From Pseudomonadota bacterium (GTDB lineage Bacteria; Myxococcota_A; UBA796; UBA9615): DNA of 64,000 nucleotides. Under the pieces are notes generated by a model. That model was not told the DNA's origin. It worked only from the letters and a program-made list of their open reading frames with translations, and searched no databases. Below, in pieces: positions 1-8,569 of this stretch (positions are counted from its first letter, which is position 1; the number at the start of each line of letters is the position of its first letter). Made by a program: the position numbers and the translations under genes. The stretch covers positions 1 through 64,000 of the forward strand of contig JAAESI010000340.1 in the NCBI GenBank assembly GCA_024229515.1, written 5' to 3'.

Positions 1-102
1 AGGCGGCTCGGTTCTCTCGTCGTGGGGTTGGTGTAAGCAACCGGATTCTACGACGGAATCGGAAGATCGGACGCCTCCGATACCTCTTAACTGCCTGTAA
101 TT

Positions 103-117
103 ACGAATCTAATTCGT
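103..117. other. Small perfect palindrome
   Basis: ACGAAT-CTA-ATTCGT is a perfect 6-bp inverted repeat with a 3-nt loop in the AT-rich non-coding start of the window, followed on the plus strand by TTTT. It could be a weak terminator for a gene lying to the left or a small operator. The rest of bases 1-134 shows nothing else I can name. Confidence 0.25.
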
Positions 118-134
118 TTTGAGACGGGAACTAA

Positions 135-1580
135 CTAGCTCCCCTCGGCGCGGCGCATCAGCCGGCCGTCTTCATTCAGCCACGCATCGTCCGGAATCGG
201 AGGACTCTCCGGCGGCAGCTCTGCGCCCAGCGCGGAGACCGCGGCGGGGGAGGCCGCGCCGCAGACCGTCACCGCCAGGCGGGGGTGGGTGACGCTGACG
301 CATCCGTCGGCGTGCACGCGGCGCCGGACGGAGCCGACCTCGTCCCAGGTGCGGAGCTCGTCCAGGCGGTCGAGGGTGGAGCGGCCGTCGCGCACCGCCG
401 CGATGTACTGCAGGCCGAGCGGCTCCCCGGTCCGCCCATCGTCGACGCGGTTGACGTACCGAACCCGGACCACGCCCCCTTCGGCGACGAGCGATGCCGC
501 CGCCGAGGCGCGCTCCAGGGCTCCTCCATCGACGGACGCGGGGCCTCCGAGGGCGAGCACCCCGCCGGTGCGCGGGTCGAGGGCGGCCCACGCGCCGCCC
601 GCCGTGGCGGAGGCCAACTGCGCCTGCATGCCGGGGTCCAGGTAGATGTGCACGCGGACCGACGAGGGCGCAGCCGCGCCGATCCGCCGACGCGCCTCCG
701 ACAGAGCCTCGCGCTGCCACGCATCCGGCCCTTCGCGCATCACCCGAGGTGCGGGCGCGGGCAGCTTGACCGCGGCCTCGGGGTCGAGGCCGCCCTGGAG
801 CACGAGCTTGTCGACGACGGCGTCGCGCCGTGCCAGCAGCACGTCGGGGGGGTCGCCCAGATCCAGCCCGCCGGCCGCCGCCGCCGCCACGGCCGCGATC
901 TCCGCGGGCCCCCAAGCCTCCACCGGGACCCCCAGGCAGTCAGCCGCGGCCCGCTGCAGCCCACGGTGGCCGTCGCACAGCGGCACCCACTCCAGCCAGA
1001 TACTCGCGCGCTCGGCAGCGCTGCGGGTGGCGTCCAGCCGGGTCGCCAGGATCTCTTCGCGGATGCGGCGGCGCAGCCCGGGCGGCTCGGCGTCCAGGAG
1101 CAAGCGGGTCAGCTCGGTGGACAGGCGGGAGGCCGACGTCGTGCTCCCCGCGGCCGCGCGGCGGATCGCTTCGGTCGGGGGCGTCGCTCGATCGGCCCGG
1201 GCCTCGTAGAATGAAGGCTCGGCGGCGAACAGGAACGCGTCGATCAACTCGGGCGGAACCACCCGGGCAGGCTCGATCGCTTCGACGAGCCGAAACGAGA
1301 CGACCTCGGTGCCGTCGGACGCCAGGAGCGCGGACGGGGCCGACGAGGCATGAGCAAACACCGGCGTGGCATCGGTGGGCAGGTCGCCCGTCACGCTGGA
1401 GGCCAACAAGGAGGCGACGACCACGCCCGTGACCGCGACCCCTGAGACGAACCCGAGCAGCAAGCGGGGATCCGGTGTCTTGATGGGACTCCTCCTGGGG
1501 TGCGCCGTCACCCTTGGCGTGGGCGCGCTGGTCGGGTTCGCGACCCGCGCCTCGCCCCCGGATGGGGAAGGCGCGATCAC
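135..1580 (-). CDS. Degenerate class A penicillin-binding protein-like (GT51) membrane protein
   Basis: The 481-aa protein has a short Pro/Arg-rich tail, one membrane anchor (about residues 40-65) and a periplasmic part that follows the order of a GT51 peptidoglycan glycosyltransferase. AAEPSFYE stands where AAEDxxF(Y/F)xH is expected. LSTELTRLLL replaces STITQQLxxNLL. RRIREE, a YLNxVxFG-like region written WLEWVPLCDG, and LARRDAVVDKL follow. Near residue 310, IYLDPGMQA and WAALDPRTGGVLAL match the entry to the transpeptidase domain, but no SxxK, SxN or KTG box follows. It is therefore probably a catalytically dead PBP relative with a structural or regulatory role. The ATG at 1580 has a fair upstream AAGGGAG but overlaps the divergent gene; a later start (GTG 1511 or TTG 1463) is possible. 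Confidence 0.7.
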   Translation of the reverse strand: MIAPSPSGGEARVANPTSAPTPRVTAHPRRSPIKTPDPRLLLGFVSGVAVTGVVVASLLASSVTGDLPTDATPVFAHASSAPSALLASDGTEVVSFRLVEAIEPARVVPPELIDAFLFAAEPSFYEARADRATPPTEAIRRAAAGSTTSASRLSTELTRLLLDAEPPGLRRRIREEILATRLDATRSAAERASIWLEWVPLCDGHRGLQRAAADCLGVPVEAWGPAEIAAVAAAAAGGLDLGDPPDVLLARRDAVVDKLVLQGGLDPEAAVKLPAPAPRVMREGPDAWQREALSEARRRIGAAAPSSVRVHIYLDPGMQAQLASATAGGAWAALDPRTGGVLALGGPASVDGGALERASAAASLVAEGGVVRVRYVNRVDDGRTGEPLGLQYIAAVRDGRSTLDRLDELRTWDEVGSVRRRVHADGCVSVTHPRLAVTVCGAASPAAVSALGAELPPESPPIPDDAWLNEDGRLMRRAEGS

Positions 1581-3327
1581 GGCCCGCTCCCTTCAAGTGT
1601 ATCCGTCCGGCCGCAAGCTGAGCACGCCCACCGAGCTGCACGACCCCGTGCGCGTGCGATTCCTCCCCGGGATCGTCGGCGAGGGCGGGAGCCGCGCCGA
1701 AGGGCTGGAAGCGATCCTCCGCCTCCACGGCTTCCTCGCCGTGCGCGACGTGCACTCCGGCCCCGCCGAGCTGCTGTGGGATCCCGCGGCGTTCCTGCTG
1801 GGCGACATCGAAGGCGACGTGCTGTGCGGCACCGAGCTGGAGCGCACCGATCTCAGCGGGCTGCTCACCAGCGGCGTGCGCCCCGACCCCCTCGGCCGCC
1901 CCGTGGTGCCCGCCGACGACCTCCGGGTCCGCCTCCGGGTCTCCATCCGAGACGGCCGTGAGCAGGTCGAAGCGTGGGTCTGTGCGGTGCAGGGGACCCG
2001 CCGCACCGAGGTCTTCGTCGGGACTCCAGGCAAGGAGGGGCTGCTGCTGCGCGAGCTCGGCGCCTGGCTCGCCTCCACCCTCGGCACCCGCAACCCGGGC
2101 CGGTTCCCGGACGCCTGGGGCCGCGCTCCCGCCCCCCGCGGGCCCGCGACCACCACGTACGGCGGACTGCTCGTCGAGTCGATGCGCACCGACGACCTGT
2201 CCGGCCGGACCGGCTCGACGACGTCGCTGTCGGAGGCGACCCTGATCGTGCCCGAGGCGGCGTGGCTGGCGGCCTGGCGGCCCGATCCCCCGGGCAGCCG
2301 GATCGAGCTGCTTCGCCGCGCCTCCACCCTCCGCGTCGGCTTCACCGCCGCGCTCGAGGACCTCGCCGCCGAGTGGTTCGTGCAGGGCCGCACCGATCTG
2401 GCGCTGGCGTCGCTGGCGCGGCTCGCCCCCGAGGACTCCCGCCGCCGCCCCGCCGAGCTGATGATGGCCGCGTGGCTGCTGGAACGGGGGGACGCGCCGG
2501 AGGCCCTCGCGGTGCTTCAGGAGATGCCGGCGGCGTGGCGCACGACGTCCGCCGCCGCTCGCCTTCACGCTCTCGCCCGCCTCGCCGTGGAGCAGCCCGA
2601 TCAGGCGACCCGCTGGACTGCCGCCTGGGTCGAAGCGGACCCCGCCTCCGCCGAGGCGTTGGTCGTCGACGGGCATGCGCTGCAGCGCGCCGGCCGCATC
2701 AACGAGGCCGCGGGAGCGTGGCGGAGGGCCGCCCGGATGGACGTGCGGTGGCGCACCGAAGCGATCCGCGCGTGGACCGCCAGCGCGGCCAACAACGGCA
2801 CCGAGGCGGAGGTGGTCGAGTTCCTCAACAGCCTCGAAGCCGAAGACGGCGTCGCCCTCGCGCCCGACCTCGTCGAGTTCCGGGCCTGGGGCGCGCTGCG
2901 AGCCGACCAGTTCGTCCAGGCGATCGACGACTTCACCGCGCTGCGCGACGATCCCGAACGTGCTCTGCGCGCGGGACGCGGCCTCTGCATCGCGTCCCTG
3001 CGGGCGGGACAGGGCGACACCTCGGCGTGCGAAGGGGTCTCCTTCGACGGCCTCCGCGGCGCCCAACTCGAAGCCGCCATCGCCTCCCGGAGCCAGGGGC
3101 TGCTCCCGGGGTGGCGCAAGGACCCCAAGCTCGAGGTCGAGTACGCCCTCGGCCTCGGCCCCCGCGATCCGGAGACGGCCATCGCCGCGCTGCACGCCCT
3201 CGGGGCCCGCGAGGACACGACCTACGTGGCTCAGGAAGCCGCCCTCGCCGCCTGGCGGGTGGCCGTCGGAGCGGGGGTGGAGGCACCCGAACTGCTCGTC
3301 CCGATGGACTCGCCGAAGCGGCGCTAG
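1483..3327 (+). CDS. Membrane-anchored TPR-like protein of unknown function
   Basis: I chose the ATG at 1483 because it starts a clean signal-anchor (MGLLLGCAVTLGVGALVGF). The longer ORF from GTG 1366 only adds sequence antisense to the neighbouring gene. The 614-aa product has an N-terminal region without a recognised domain, then from about residue 290 an alanine-rich all-helical region with repeated helix pairs of TPR type (for example DPASAEALVVDGHALQRAG). It is probably exported and tethered to the inner membrane. It is divergent from the PBP-like gene, and its 3' end overlaps the convergent next gene by 4 bases (stop codons share CTAG). Function unknown. Confidence 0.75.
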   Translation: MGLLLGCAVTLGVGALVGFATRASPPDGEGAITARSLQVYPSGRKLSTPTELHDPVRVRFLPGIVGEGGSRAEGLEAILRLHGFLAVRDVHSGPAELLWDPAAFLLGDIEGDVLCGTELERTDLSGLLTSGVRPDPLGRPVVPADDLRVRLRVSIRDGREQVEAWVCAVQGTRRTEVFVGTPGKEGLLLRELGAWLASTLGTRNPGRFPDAWGRAPAPRGPATTTYGGLLVESMRTDDLSGRTGSTTSLSEATLIVPEAAWLAAWRPDPPGSRIELLRRASTLRVGFTAALEDLAAEWFVQGRTDLALASLARLAPEDSRRRPAELMMAAWLLERGDAPEALAVLQEMPAAWRTTSAAARLHALARLAVEQPDQATRWTAAWVEADPASAEALVVDGHALQRAGRINEAAGAWRRAARMDVRWRTEAIRAWTASAANNGTEAEVVEFLNSLEAEDGVALAPDLVEFRAWGALRADQFVQAIDDFTALRDDPERALRAGRGLCIASLRAGQGDTSACEGVSFDGLRGAQLEAAIASRSQGLLPGWRKDPKLEVEYALGLGPRDPETAIAALHALGAREDTTYVAQEAALAAWRVAVGAGVEAPELLVPMDSPKRR

Positions 3328-4076
3328 GGTTCGGCGCGCAGGTCGAAGGCGCTGCCCATGCGGGCGTCCACGACGAAGCCGGGCTCACATCCGGCCTCCC
3401 GGGGATCGGCAGCACAGAGCGTGCGCTCACCCGCGTCCACCACCACCACCGTCCAGCCGTCGGCGCGCGTGACCGCGGCCGGCGTCCCGTCGACCCAGAC
3501 GACCTGACTGGGCTTCTCCGCCTGGGCGTAGACCGCCACCCGACCGCCCACAGAGGCATCGGCATCAGCGTCGAGGAAGATCGCGGGCGAAGGAGCGGGA
3601 GCGTCGCACCCGCGGGAGCGGCGGCGGGCCTGCTCCACGAGCAGGCCGAGGTGATCGACCCGGCCGGACAGCTCCGCCACCCGGGCCTCCAGCGAGGCGC
3701 CGTCCTCGATGCCGACCAGGAGCGCGGACGCGGTCCGGAGGTGCTGGGAGGCTTCGCTGTGCAGCATCGCCAACCCCATCGTGACCGCCGGCGCGGTGGC
3801 GCAGTCCTTCGTGCCGGTGCGGGCCGTCCTCACTCCGAGGGCGTCGATCACTTCCACCGTGTCGGCGTGGGCGAGCGCCCGGCCGCCGGGGGTGTCGGGC
3901 ACGTCCACGAGGCCCGGCGGGGGGTCCGGAAGCGGGGTCGGGAGCCCCACCGCGGGCAGGCCCGACGTGGAGTTCTCGACCGTCGGCTGCTCGTCCGAGG
4001 TCGGCTCGGTCGAGGATTGGGCGAACGCGACCGCGGCCGCGCCGAGCACGCCGGCGATGAGGAGGAGCCTCTTCAC
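3324..4076 (-). CDS. Secreted protein of unknown function
   Basis: GTG at 4076 overlaps the TAG stop of the upstream ThDP-enzyme gene by one base, so the two are probably co-transcribed and translationally coupled. This start gives a clear signal peptide (VKRLLLIAGVLGAAAVAFA, cleavage before QSS). The 250-aa product has a Pro/Thr/Ser-rich linker, a helical middle (about residues 100-170) and a C-terminal part with three Cys residues and beta-like character. I recognise no family. The longer 334-aa ORF is rejected because its first 84 residues are the antisense of the ThDP gene. Confidence 0.7.
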   Translation of the reverse strand: MKRLLLIAGVLGAAAVAFAQSSTEPTSDEQPTVENSTSGLPAVGLPTPLPDPPPGLVDVPDTPGGRALAHADTVEVIDALGVRTARTGTKDCATAPAVTMGLAMLHSEASQHLRTASALLVGIEDGASLEARVAELSGRVDHLGLLVEQARRRSRGCDAPAPSPAIFLDADADASVGGRVAVYAQAEKPSQVVWVDGTPAAVTRADGWTVVVVDAGERTLCAADPREAGCEPGFVVDARMGSAFDLRAEP

Positions 4077-5773
4077 TAGACGGAGATGGCGCCCTTGCGG
4101 AAGTCGGAGCCGCCGATCTTCACGTTCACCAGGGCGGGGATCGACTCCTCGCGCGCGACGCGCAGCGCCTCGGCGAGCACCTCGGGCAGGTCTGCGGGGT
4201 CCTCGACCCAGAAGCCCTTGCCTCCGAGCGCCTCCACCATCTTCTCGTAGCGGGTGTAGTTCAGCTTCGTCGCGACCACGCGCTCGGCGCCGTAGAAGGT
4301 CTTCTGGCCGCGGAGGATCTGCATCCACGCCGCGTCGTTGCCGATGACGCCGACGATGCCGATCTTCTGCCGCGCCGCCGCCTCGAACTCCATGCCGTTG
4401 AGTCCGAAGCTGCCGTCGCCGTACAGGATGATGACGTCACGGTCGGGCTCGGCGAGCTTGGCGGCCATCGCGAACGCGGGCCCGACGCCGAGGGTGCCCA
4501 GCGGGCCCGGGTCCATCCACTGGCCCATGCCGCCGACCTGCAGGATCTTCGCCCCCGTGCCGACGATGTCGCCGCCGTCGCCGATGACCACGGCCTTGTC
4601 GTCCACGAGCTTGGCCAGCTCGGAGCAGAGCCGCAGCGGGTTGACCGGAGAGGCATCCGACGCCCGCTCAGCGACCATCGCCTCTTCCTTGGCGTCCTCC
4701 CAGCCGTTCACCTGGCCGAGCCAGTCCGCGCGCGAGGTGACGTCGAAACCGCCCTTGCTCAGCGCCTCCACCATCTGGAGCATCACCAGCCCGGTGTCTC
4801 CCGGAATGCCGACGTCGCACGGTCGGTTGCGCCCCAGCTCCTGGGGGTCGAGATCGACCTGGATGAACTTGGCGTCGGGGTTCACCTTGGGCGGCCGCCC
4901 GTAGCCGATGCGGAAGTCCAGCGGGGTGCCGAACACGATGATCGTGTCGGCCTCCTTCAGCGCCTTGGAGCGGCAGAGACGGAAGCCGTGGGGGTCTCCC
5001 GGCTGCAGGCTCCCGCGCGCCATGCCGTTGATGAACGTCGGGATCTGGAAGGCGTTGCGCCACGCCGCGAAGGCGTCCTTGCGGTCGGACCACCACAGCT
5101 GGCTCCCGACGATCGCCATCGGCTTGGACGCCTCCGCCAGCAGGCGCGTCGCCCGCAGCACGAACTCGGGGTCGCCGCCCGGGGCCGAGGTCGTCAGGTA
5201 GTCGGTGGGGTAGTCGACCGTGTCCTCGTCGAGGAAGTCGATGGTCACGTCCAGCGGGATCTCGAGGAACACCGGCCCCGGCACGCCGGTGCGGGCCTTG
5301 CGGAACGCGATGGACAGGAAGTCGGGGATGCGTCGCGCCTCGGGGATGGTCGCGGACCACTTCGTGATCGGACGCAGCAAGGTGACGTGGTCCATCTCCT
5401 GGAGCGCCCCCATCTCCACGAACGGCTTGGGCCCCTGCCCCCCGATGACCACCATCGGCACGCCCGAGCGGTGGGCGTTGGCGATGGCCGTGACCGCGTC
5501 GGTGACGCCCGGGCCGGCGGTGACCGCCGCGACTCCGACCTGCCCCGTAGCGCGGGCCCAGCCCTCGGCGGCGTGGGCAGCGGACTGCTCGTGACGGAAG
5601 TCGACGACCCGGAGTCCCAGGTCGATGCAGCCGTCGTAAATCGACTGGATGTGGCCTCCGCAGAGGGTGAAGAGGTGCGTGACGCCCTCGTTCTTGAGTG
5701 CCTGGGCGGTGATCCGTCCGGCGTGCATGTAGGCCATTGCGTGCTCCGTTTTCGGGGGCTCGGAGTCTGCCAC
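4076..5773 (-). CDS. Thiamine diphosphate-dependent enzyme, acetolactate synthase/2-hydroxyacyl-CoA lyase-like
   Basis: A 565-aa three-domain ThDP enzyme. The N-terminal PYR domain has the catalytic Glu in RHEQSAAHAAEGWAR. A central nucleotide/FAD-like domain follows (about residues 205-330). The C-terminal PP domain carries the Mg-ThDP motif GDGSFGLNGMEFEAA...GNDAAW. The N-terminus (HAGRITAQALKNEGV) resembles the ILVBL/2-hydroxyacyl-CoA lyase and oxalyl-CoA decarboxylase branch more than biosynthetic IlvB, and no IlvN small subunit is nearby, so a lyase or decarboxylase role is favoured; the substrate cannot be read. The annotated start is GTG; an ATG 12 codons later (MAYMHAGR) is equally possible. 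It is divergent from the START-like gene across a 47-bp region containing the ATCTAC palindrome. Confidence 0.88.
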   Translation of the reverse strand: MADSEPPKTEHAMAYMHAGRITAQALKNEGVTHLFTLCGGHIQSIYDGCIDLGLRVVDFRHEQSAAHAAEGWARATGQVGVAAVTAGPGVTDAVTAIANAHRSGVPMVVIGGQGPKPFVEMGALQEMDHVTLLRPITKWSATIPEARRIPDFLSIAFRKARTGVPGPVFLEIPLDVTIDFLDEDTVDYPTDYLTTSAPGGDPEFVLRATRLLAEASKPMAIVGSQLWWSDRKDAFAAWRNAFQIPTFINGMARGSLQPGDPHGFRLCRSKALKEADTIIVFGTPLDFRIGYGRPPKVNPDAKFIQVDLDPQELGRNRPCDVGIPGDTGLVMLQMVEALSKGGFDVTSRADWLGQVNGWEDAKEEAMVAERASDASPVNPLRLCSELAKLVDDKAVVIGDGGDIVGTGAKILQVGGMGQWMDPGPLGTLGVGPAFAMAAKLAEPDRDVIILYGDGSFGLNGMEFEAAARQKIGIVGVIGNDAAWMQILRGQKTFYGAERVVATKLNYTRYEKMVEALGGKGFWVEDPADLPEVLAEALRVAREESIPALVNVKIGGSDFRKGAISV

Positions 5774-5783
5774 GGTTTCTTGG

Positions 5784-5811
5784 TTGACAGCTATCTACCA
5801 ATCAGTAGATT
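5784..5811 (+). promoter_or_regulatory. Sigma70-type promoter for the START-like gene
   Basis: TTGACA at 5784-5789, a 16-nt spacer and TAGATT at 5806-5811. The ATG lies 9 nt after the -10, so the transcript would begin at or within a few bases of the start codon, a leaderless arrangement. The -10 is inside the palindrome listed separately. Confidence 0.65.
5793..5810. promoter_or_regulatory. Palindromic operator ATCTAC-N6-GTAGAT (copy 1)
   Basis: A perfect 6+6 inverted repeat (ATCTAC caatca GTAGAT) between the divergent ThDP-enzyme and START-like genes, lying over the -10 region. An identical half-site pair with the same 6-nt gap occurs at 14784-14801 in the promoter of the sugar operon. The size and symmetry suit a TetR-type dimeric repressor (inference); no regulator gene adjoins it. 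Confidence 0.6.
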
Positions 5812-5820
5812 GCAGTCGTC

Positions 5821-6465
5821 ATGAAGCACCTCGCCCTCTTCCTCGCCCTCTTGCTGCCTCTGGCCGCCTTCGCCTCGGATCCCAACCAGGCCCATCCGCA
5901 CCGCGGATTGCTGACGCCGATCACATCCCCACCGTCGGCGCTGGCGCTGACCGCGGAGGAGTCGACGCGGGTGACCGCGGGCAAGACGGTGCAGCGGTAC
6001 GTCCGGGACGAAGAGGAGGGCTGGGGTGTCGCCGTCAACTACGTCGCGGCCCCCGCCGACGTCGTCTGGGACACCATCCTGGCCTACGACCTGTACGACG
6101 ACTGGGTCAACAACGTGACCTCCTGCACCGTCTACGAGACCGCCGGGGACGACCTGTACGTCGACATGCAGATGTCGGTGCTGGGCATGAAGAAGGGCAT
6201 CTACACCATCAACACGGTCAAGCGGTCCGAAGGCTGGATGGCGTGGACGCTGGACTACGACCGGCTCAGCGACGTGCAGGACCTGGTCGGCTACTGGCGC
6301 GTCGAGCAGGTCTCGACCAACCCACCGCTGACGCGGCTGGACTACTCGACCCAGATGAAGGCCAAGGGCGTGCCCGACTGGCTGGTCAAGATCATGACCC
6401 GGGAGTCGCTCAAGGACGGCACCCGGTGGGTCAAGGAGCGAGCCGAAGAGGCCTACTCGGGCTGA
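5821..6465 (+). CDS. Secreted START-like/SRPBCC lipid-binding domain protein
   Basis: The 214-aa product begins with a signal peptide (MKHLALFLALLLPLAAFA). Its mature part resembles SRPBCC/START proteins: VAVNYVAAPADVVWDTILAYDLYDDWVNNV matches the opening strand and helix, followed by alternating strands and a long C-terminal helix (DWLVKIMTRESLKDGTRWVKE). Such domains carry hydrophobic ligands, so an extracytoplasmic lipid or sterol carrier is a reasonable guess. There is no Shine-Dalgarno; the promoter sits directly upstream. Its 3' end overlaps the convergent lipoprotein gene by 13 bp. Confidence 0.8.
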   Translation: MKHLALFLALLLPLAAFASDPNQAHPHRGLLTPITSPPSALALTAEESTRVTAGKTVQRYVRDEEEGWGVAVNYVAAPADVVWDTILAYDLYDDWVNNVTSCTVYETAGDDLYVDMQMSVLGMKKGIYTINTVKRSEGWMAWTLDYDRLSDVQDLVGYWRVEQVSTNPPLTRLDYSTQMKAKGVPDWLVKIMTRESLKDGTRWVKERAEEAYSG

Positions 6466-7019
6466 GGCTTCGCTTCGGCGGGGCAGTGGACGTACTGCGC
6501 CGGCGGCGGCGGATTCCCGGAGACCGCGCAGACGCAGGTCTCGCCCGCGGCGTCGGTGTAGATGGTGCCGGTGTAGCACTGGCTCCAGAGGAACTCGGCC
6601 ATCGGCTCGGGGCAGGACACGGTCGCCGTCGGCGGCACCATGCCGGGCACCGGGCGGGCGTCCTCGGGCCAATCCAGGTGCACGTAGCAGGAGCCGGTGG
6701 TGCGGTAGATGGAGCCCCGCTCGGGGTGCGTGGCGTTCAGCGCGCGGGCGCCGTCCCAGGCCCAATCGGAGGCCCGATGGTGGGGTGGGTCGCCGGGCAG
6801 CGCCGTGCTGGGCAGCTCGCCCTCGTCGACGACGGTGAACTGCTGGGGCTCCGGCGGAGGGTTCGGGTCAGGCGTCGGCGGCGGCGGGTTGTAGCAACAC
6901 TCGGGCTCGGGATCGACGACGTCGAACGCAGCCTTGATCGTGTCGCAGCCGCTGACCCCGAGGCTTCCGAGCCCCCCTGCGAGCACGCCCACGACCACCG
7001 TCCGGGTCCGGTCCTTCAT
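6453..7019 (-). CDS. Putative lipoprotein, last gene of the sugar operon
   Basis: ATG at 7019 overlaps the TGA of the ferritin-like gene by 4 bp (ATGA). The 188-aa product has a lipoprotein-type leader ending SLGVSGC, then a Pro-rich linker with a CC pair and several further Cys residues in the C-terminal half, suggesting a disulphide-bonded outer-membrane or periplasmic domain. No family recognised. The ORF-track version of 761 aa is an overextension through three upstream genes. Confidence 0.65.
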   Translation of the reverse strand: MKDRTRTVVVGVLAGGLGSLGVSGCDTIKAAFDVVDPEPECCYNPPPPTPDPNPPPEPQQFTVVDEGELPSTALPGDPPHHRASDWAWDGARALNATHPERGSIYRTTGSCYVHLDWPEDARPVPGMVPPTATVSCPEPMAEFLWSQCYTGTIYTDAAGETCVCAVSGNPPPPAQYVHCPAEAKPQPE

Positions 7020-7702
7020 CCCTCTCCTGTCCACCGCGCGGGCAGCGCGATGCCTCGCTGGGCGAACCGTTCGGCGAGGTCTCCCCGGACGGTCTCCCAG
7101 AAGACCCGATGATACTCGGCCGGTCCGATCAGGCCCGCCGCGGCGTGTTCCGGAGACGGCGCGGGGCCGTCGGGGGCGAAGGCGTAGGCCCGCTCGGTCT
7201 CGCCCAGGTGGTGCTCCAGGCGCGACTCGCAGAACGCGGCCACGGCGGGCTCGCGAGCGATCAGCTCGTCCAGCAGATCCCAGCCCAGCTGGCGGTGGCG
7301 GGCCTCGTCCTTGAGCACCCGCTGCACGACGACCCGGGCCGGCTCGTCGGACACGGACTGCCACATCGCCTGGAACAGAGGCACCGCGAGGGTCTCCCCG
7401 AGGCAGAAGTTCCGCAGCACCGAGTCCACCAGGGAGGCGAGCAGTCCCTCGGAACGCTCGGGGTGGGCGAGGGTGCGAGGGTTGAGCGTGGGCGGCTCGA
7501 TTCCGCCGTAGGCCTGCATCGCTTCGGTCGACAGGCGCGCGTGGTCGAGCTCGTCGCGCACGACGTCCATCGCCTCGGCGATCAGCTCGTGGGGGAAGCC
7601 AGCCACGGTCATCCAGTGGACCAGCTGCGCGGTCAGGGCCGCCGAGCGGTACTCGGCCACGACGCGGCGCTGCCACTCGTGAGCGATGGGGTTGGGGTCC
7701 AC
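7016..7702 (-). CDS. Ferritin-like di-iron domain protein
   Basis: The 228-aa helical protein shows two E-x-x-H metal-binding motifs in the spacing of ferritin-like four-helix bundles: DELDHAR near residue 50 and KDEARHRQLGWDLLDEL near residue 131, each preceded by another helix with a possible ligand Glu. No signal peptide, so probably cytoplasmic. Members of this group act as oxidases or oxygenases or have unknown roles. It lies 9 bp after the SMP-30 gene and overlaps the next lipoprotein by 4 bp. Its relation to sugar oxidation is unclear. Confidence 0.75.
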   Translation of the reverse strand: MDPNPIAHEWQRRVVAEYRSAALTAQLVHWMTVAGFPHELIAEAMDVVRDELDHARLSTEAMQAYGGIEPPTLNPRTLAHPERSEGLLASLVDSVLRNFCLGETLAVPLFQAMWQSVSDEPARVVVQRVLKDEARHRQLGWDLLDELIAREPAVAAFCESRLEHHLGETERAYAFAPDGPAPSPEHAAAGLIGPAEYHRVFWETVRGDLAERFAQRGIALPARWTGEG

Positions 7703-7711
7703 GGCCGCAGT

Positions 7712-8569
7712 CTAGCCCTCGAAGAGGCCCTCGGGACGCCCCCGCCCGCAGCCGTCGATCGCGAGCAAGGCCCCGTTCGGCTTCGCCAGGCCGCGGCGGG
7801 CCGAGGTGACGTAGAGCACGTCCAGGTTCGGACCCCCGAACGCGCACGAGGTCGGCCGCTGCACGGGGACCTCGACAGTCCGGAGCAGGCTCCCATCCGG
7901 TCCGCGTTGCTCGATCCGCCCGCCGTCCCAGATGCAGGTCCAGAGGCAGCCATCGACGTCGATGGTGGAGCCGTCGGGGCAGGCGTCCCCCGGCGGGAGC
8001 TCGAACAGCACCCGGGGGTCGTGGAAGAGGACCTCGTCGCCGACCATGGGGAAGGCCCGGACCACCCGATCGAGGGAGTCGCCGAAGTACATGGTGCCGT
8101 CGGTCCAGGCGAAGGTGTTGGGGATGCCCAGGCCGGTCAGGTCCCAGCTGACGGCGGCGTCCCGCTGGATGCAGTACAAGGCCCCCGTCCGGCCCTTGAC
8201 GTCGGCGTGCATGGTGCCCACCCAGAAGCGCCCCAAGGGGTCGATCTTGCCGTCGTTGGTGCGGTTTTCGGGACGCTCGACGGGGTCCTCGAGGCGGACG
8301 TAGTCCTGCCAGTCCCCCGACTCCAGATCGACGAAGCCGACCCCATGCTCCGCGGCCACGATCAGGCTCCGCGGATGGTGCTGCCGCAAACCCAGCGCGC
8401 TGGGCCGTCCGGGGACCTCCCAGGAGGTGTGCTCGCCGGCCTCGGGGCGAAGCCGATGGATGAGCCGCGAGTCGATGTCGACCCAGTAGAGGCAGCCGTC
8501 GCGGTGGTCCCAGATCGGCCCCTCCCCGAGGGAGTTGCCGCAGTCCAGGACGACGCGGACGTCGCTCAT
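7712..8569 (-). CDS. SMP-30/gluconolactonase family lactonase
   Basis: The 285-aa beta-propeller enzyme has the family signature LGEGPIWDHRDGCLYWVDI with the metal-binding Glu, the Asn-containing RTNDGKIDPLGRFWVGTM, the third ligand region GIPNTFAW and the catalytic/metal Asp in DGSTIDVDGCLW. These enzymes hydrolyse sugar lactones with a divalent metal. In this operon it would open the aldonolactone made by the SDR. Its ATG overlaps the DgoA-like stop by 4 bp (ATGA), indicating coupling. Confidence 0.88.
   Translation of the reverse strand: MSDVRVVLDCGNSLGEGPIWDHRDGCLYWVDIDSRLIHRLRPEAGEHTSWEVPGRPSALGLRQHHPRSLIVAAEHGVGFVDLESGDWQDYVRLEDPVERPENRTNDGKIDPLGRFWVGTMHADVKGRTGALYCIQRDAAVSWDLTGLGIPNTFAWTDGTMYFGDSLDRVVRAFPMVGDEVLFHDPRVLFELPPGDACPDGSTIDVDGCLWTCIWDGGRIEQRGPDGSLLRTVEVPVQRPTSCAFGGPNLDVLYVTSARRGLAKPNGALLAIDGCGRGRPEGLFEG

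Noticed and set aside
940-3195. 751-aa minus-strand ORF opposite the TPR protein gene
   Set aside because: Low-complexity Gly/Arg/Ala sequence antisense to a gene with a coherent signal and TPR structure; typical GC-rich shadow.
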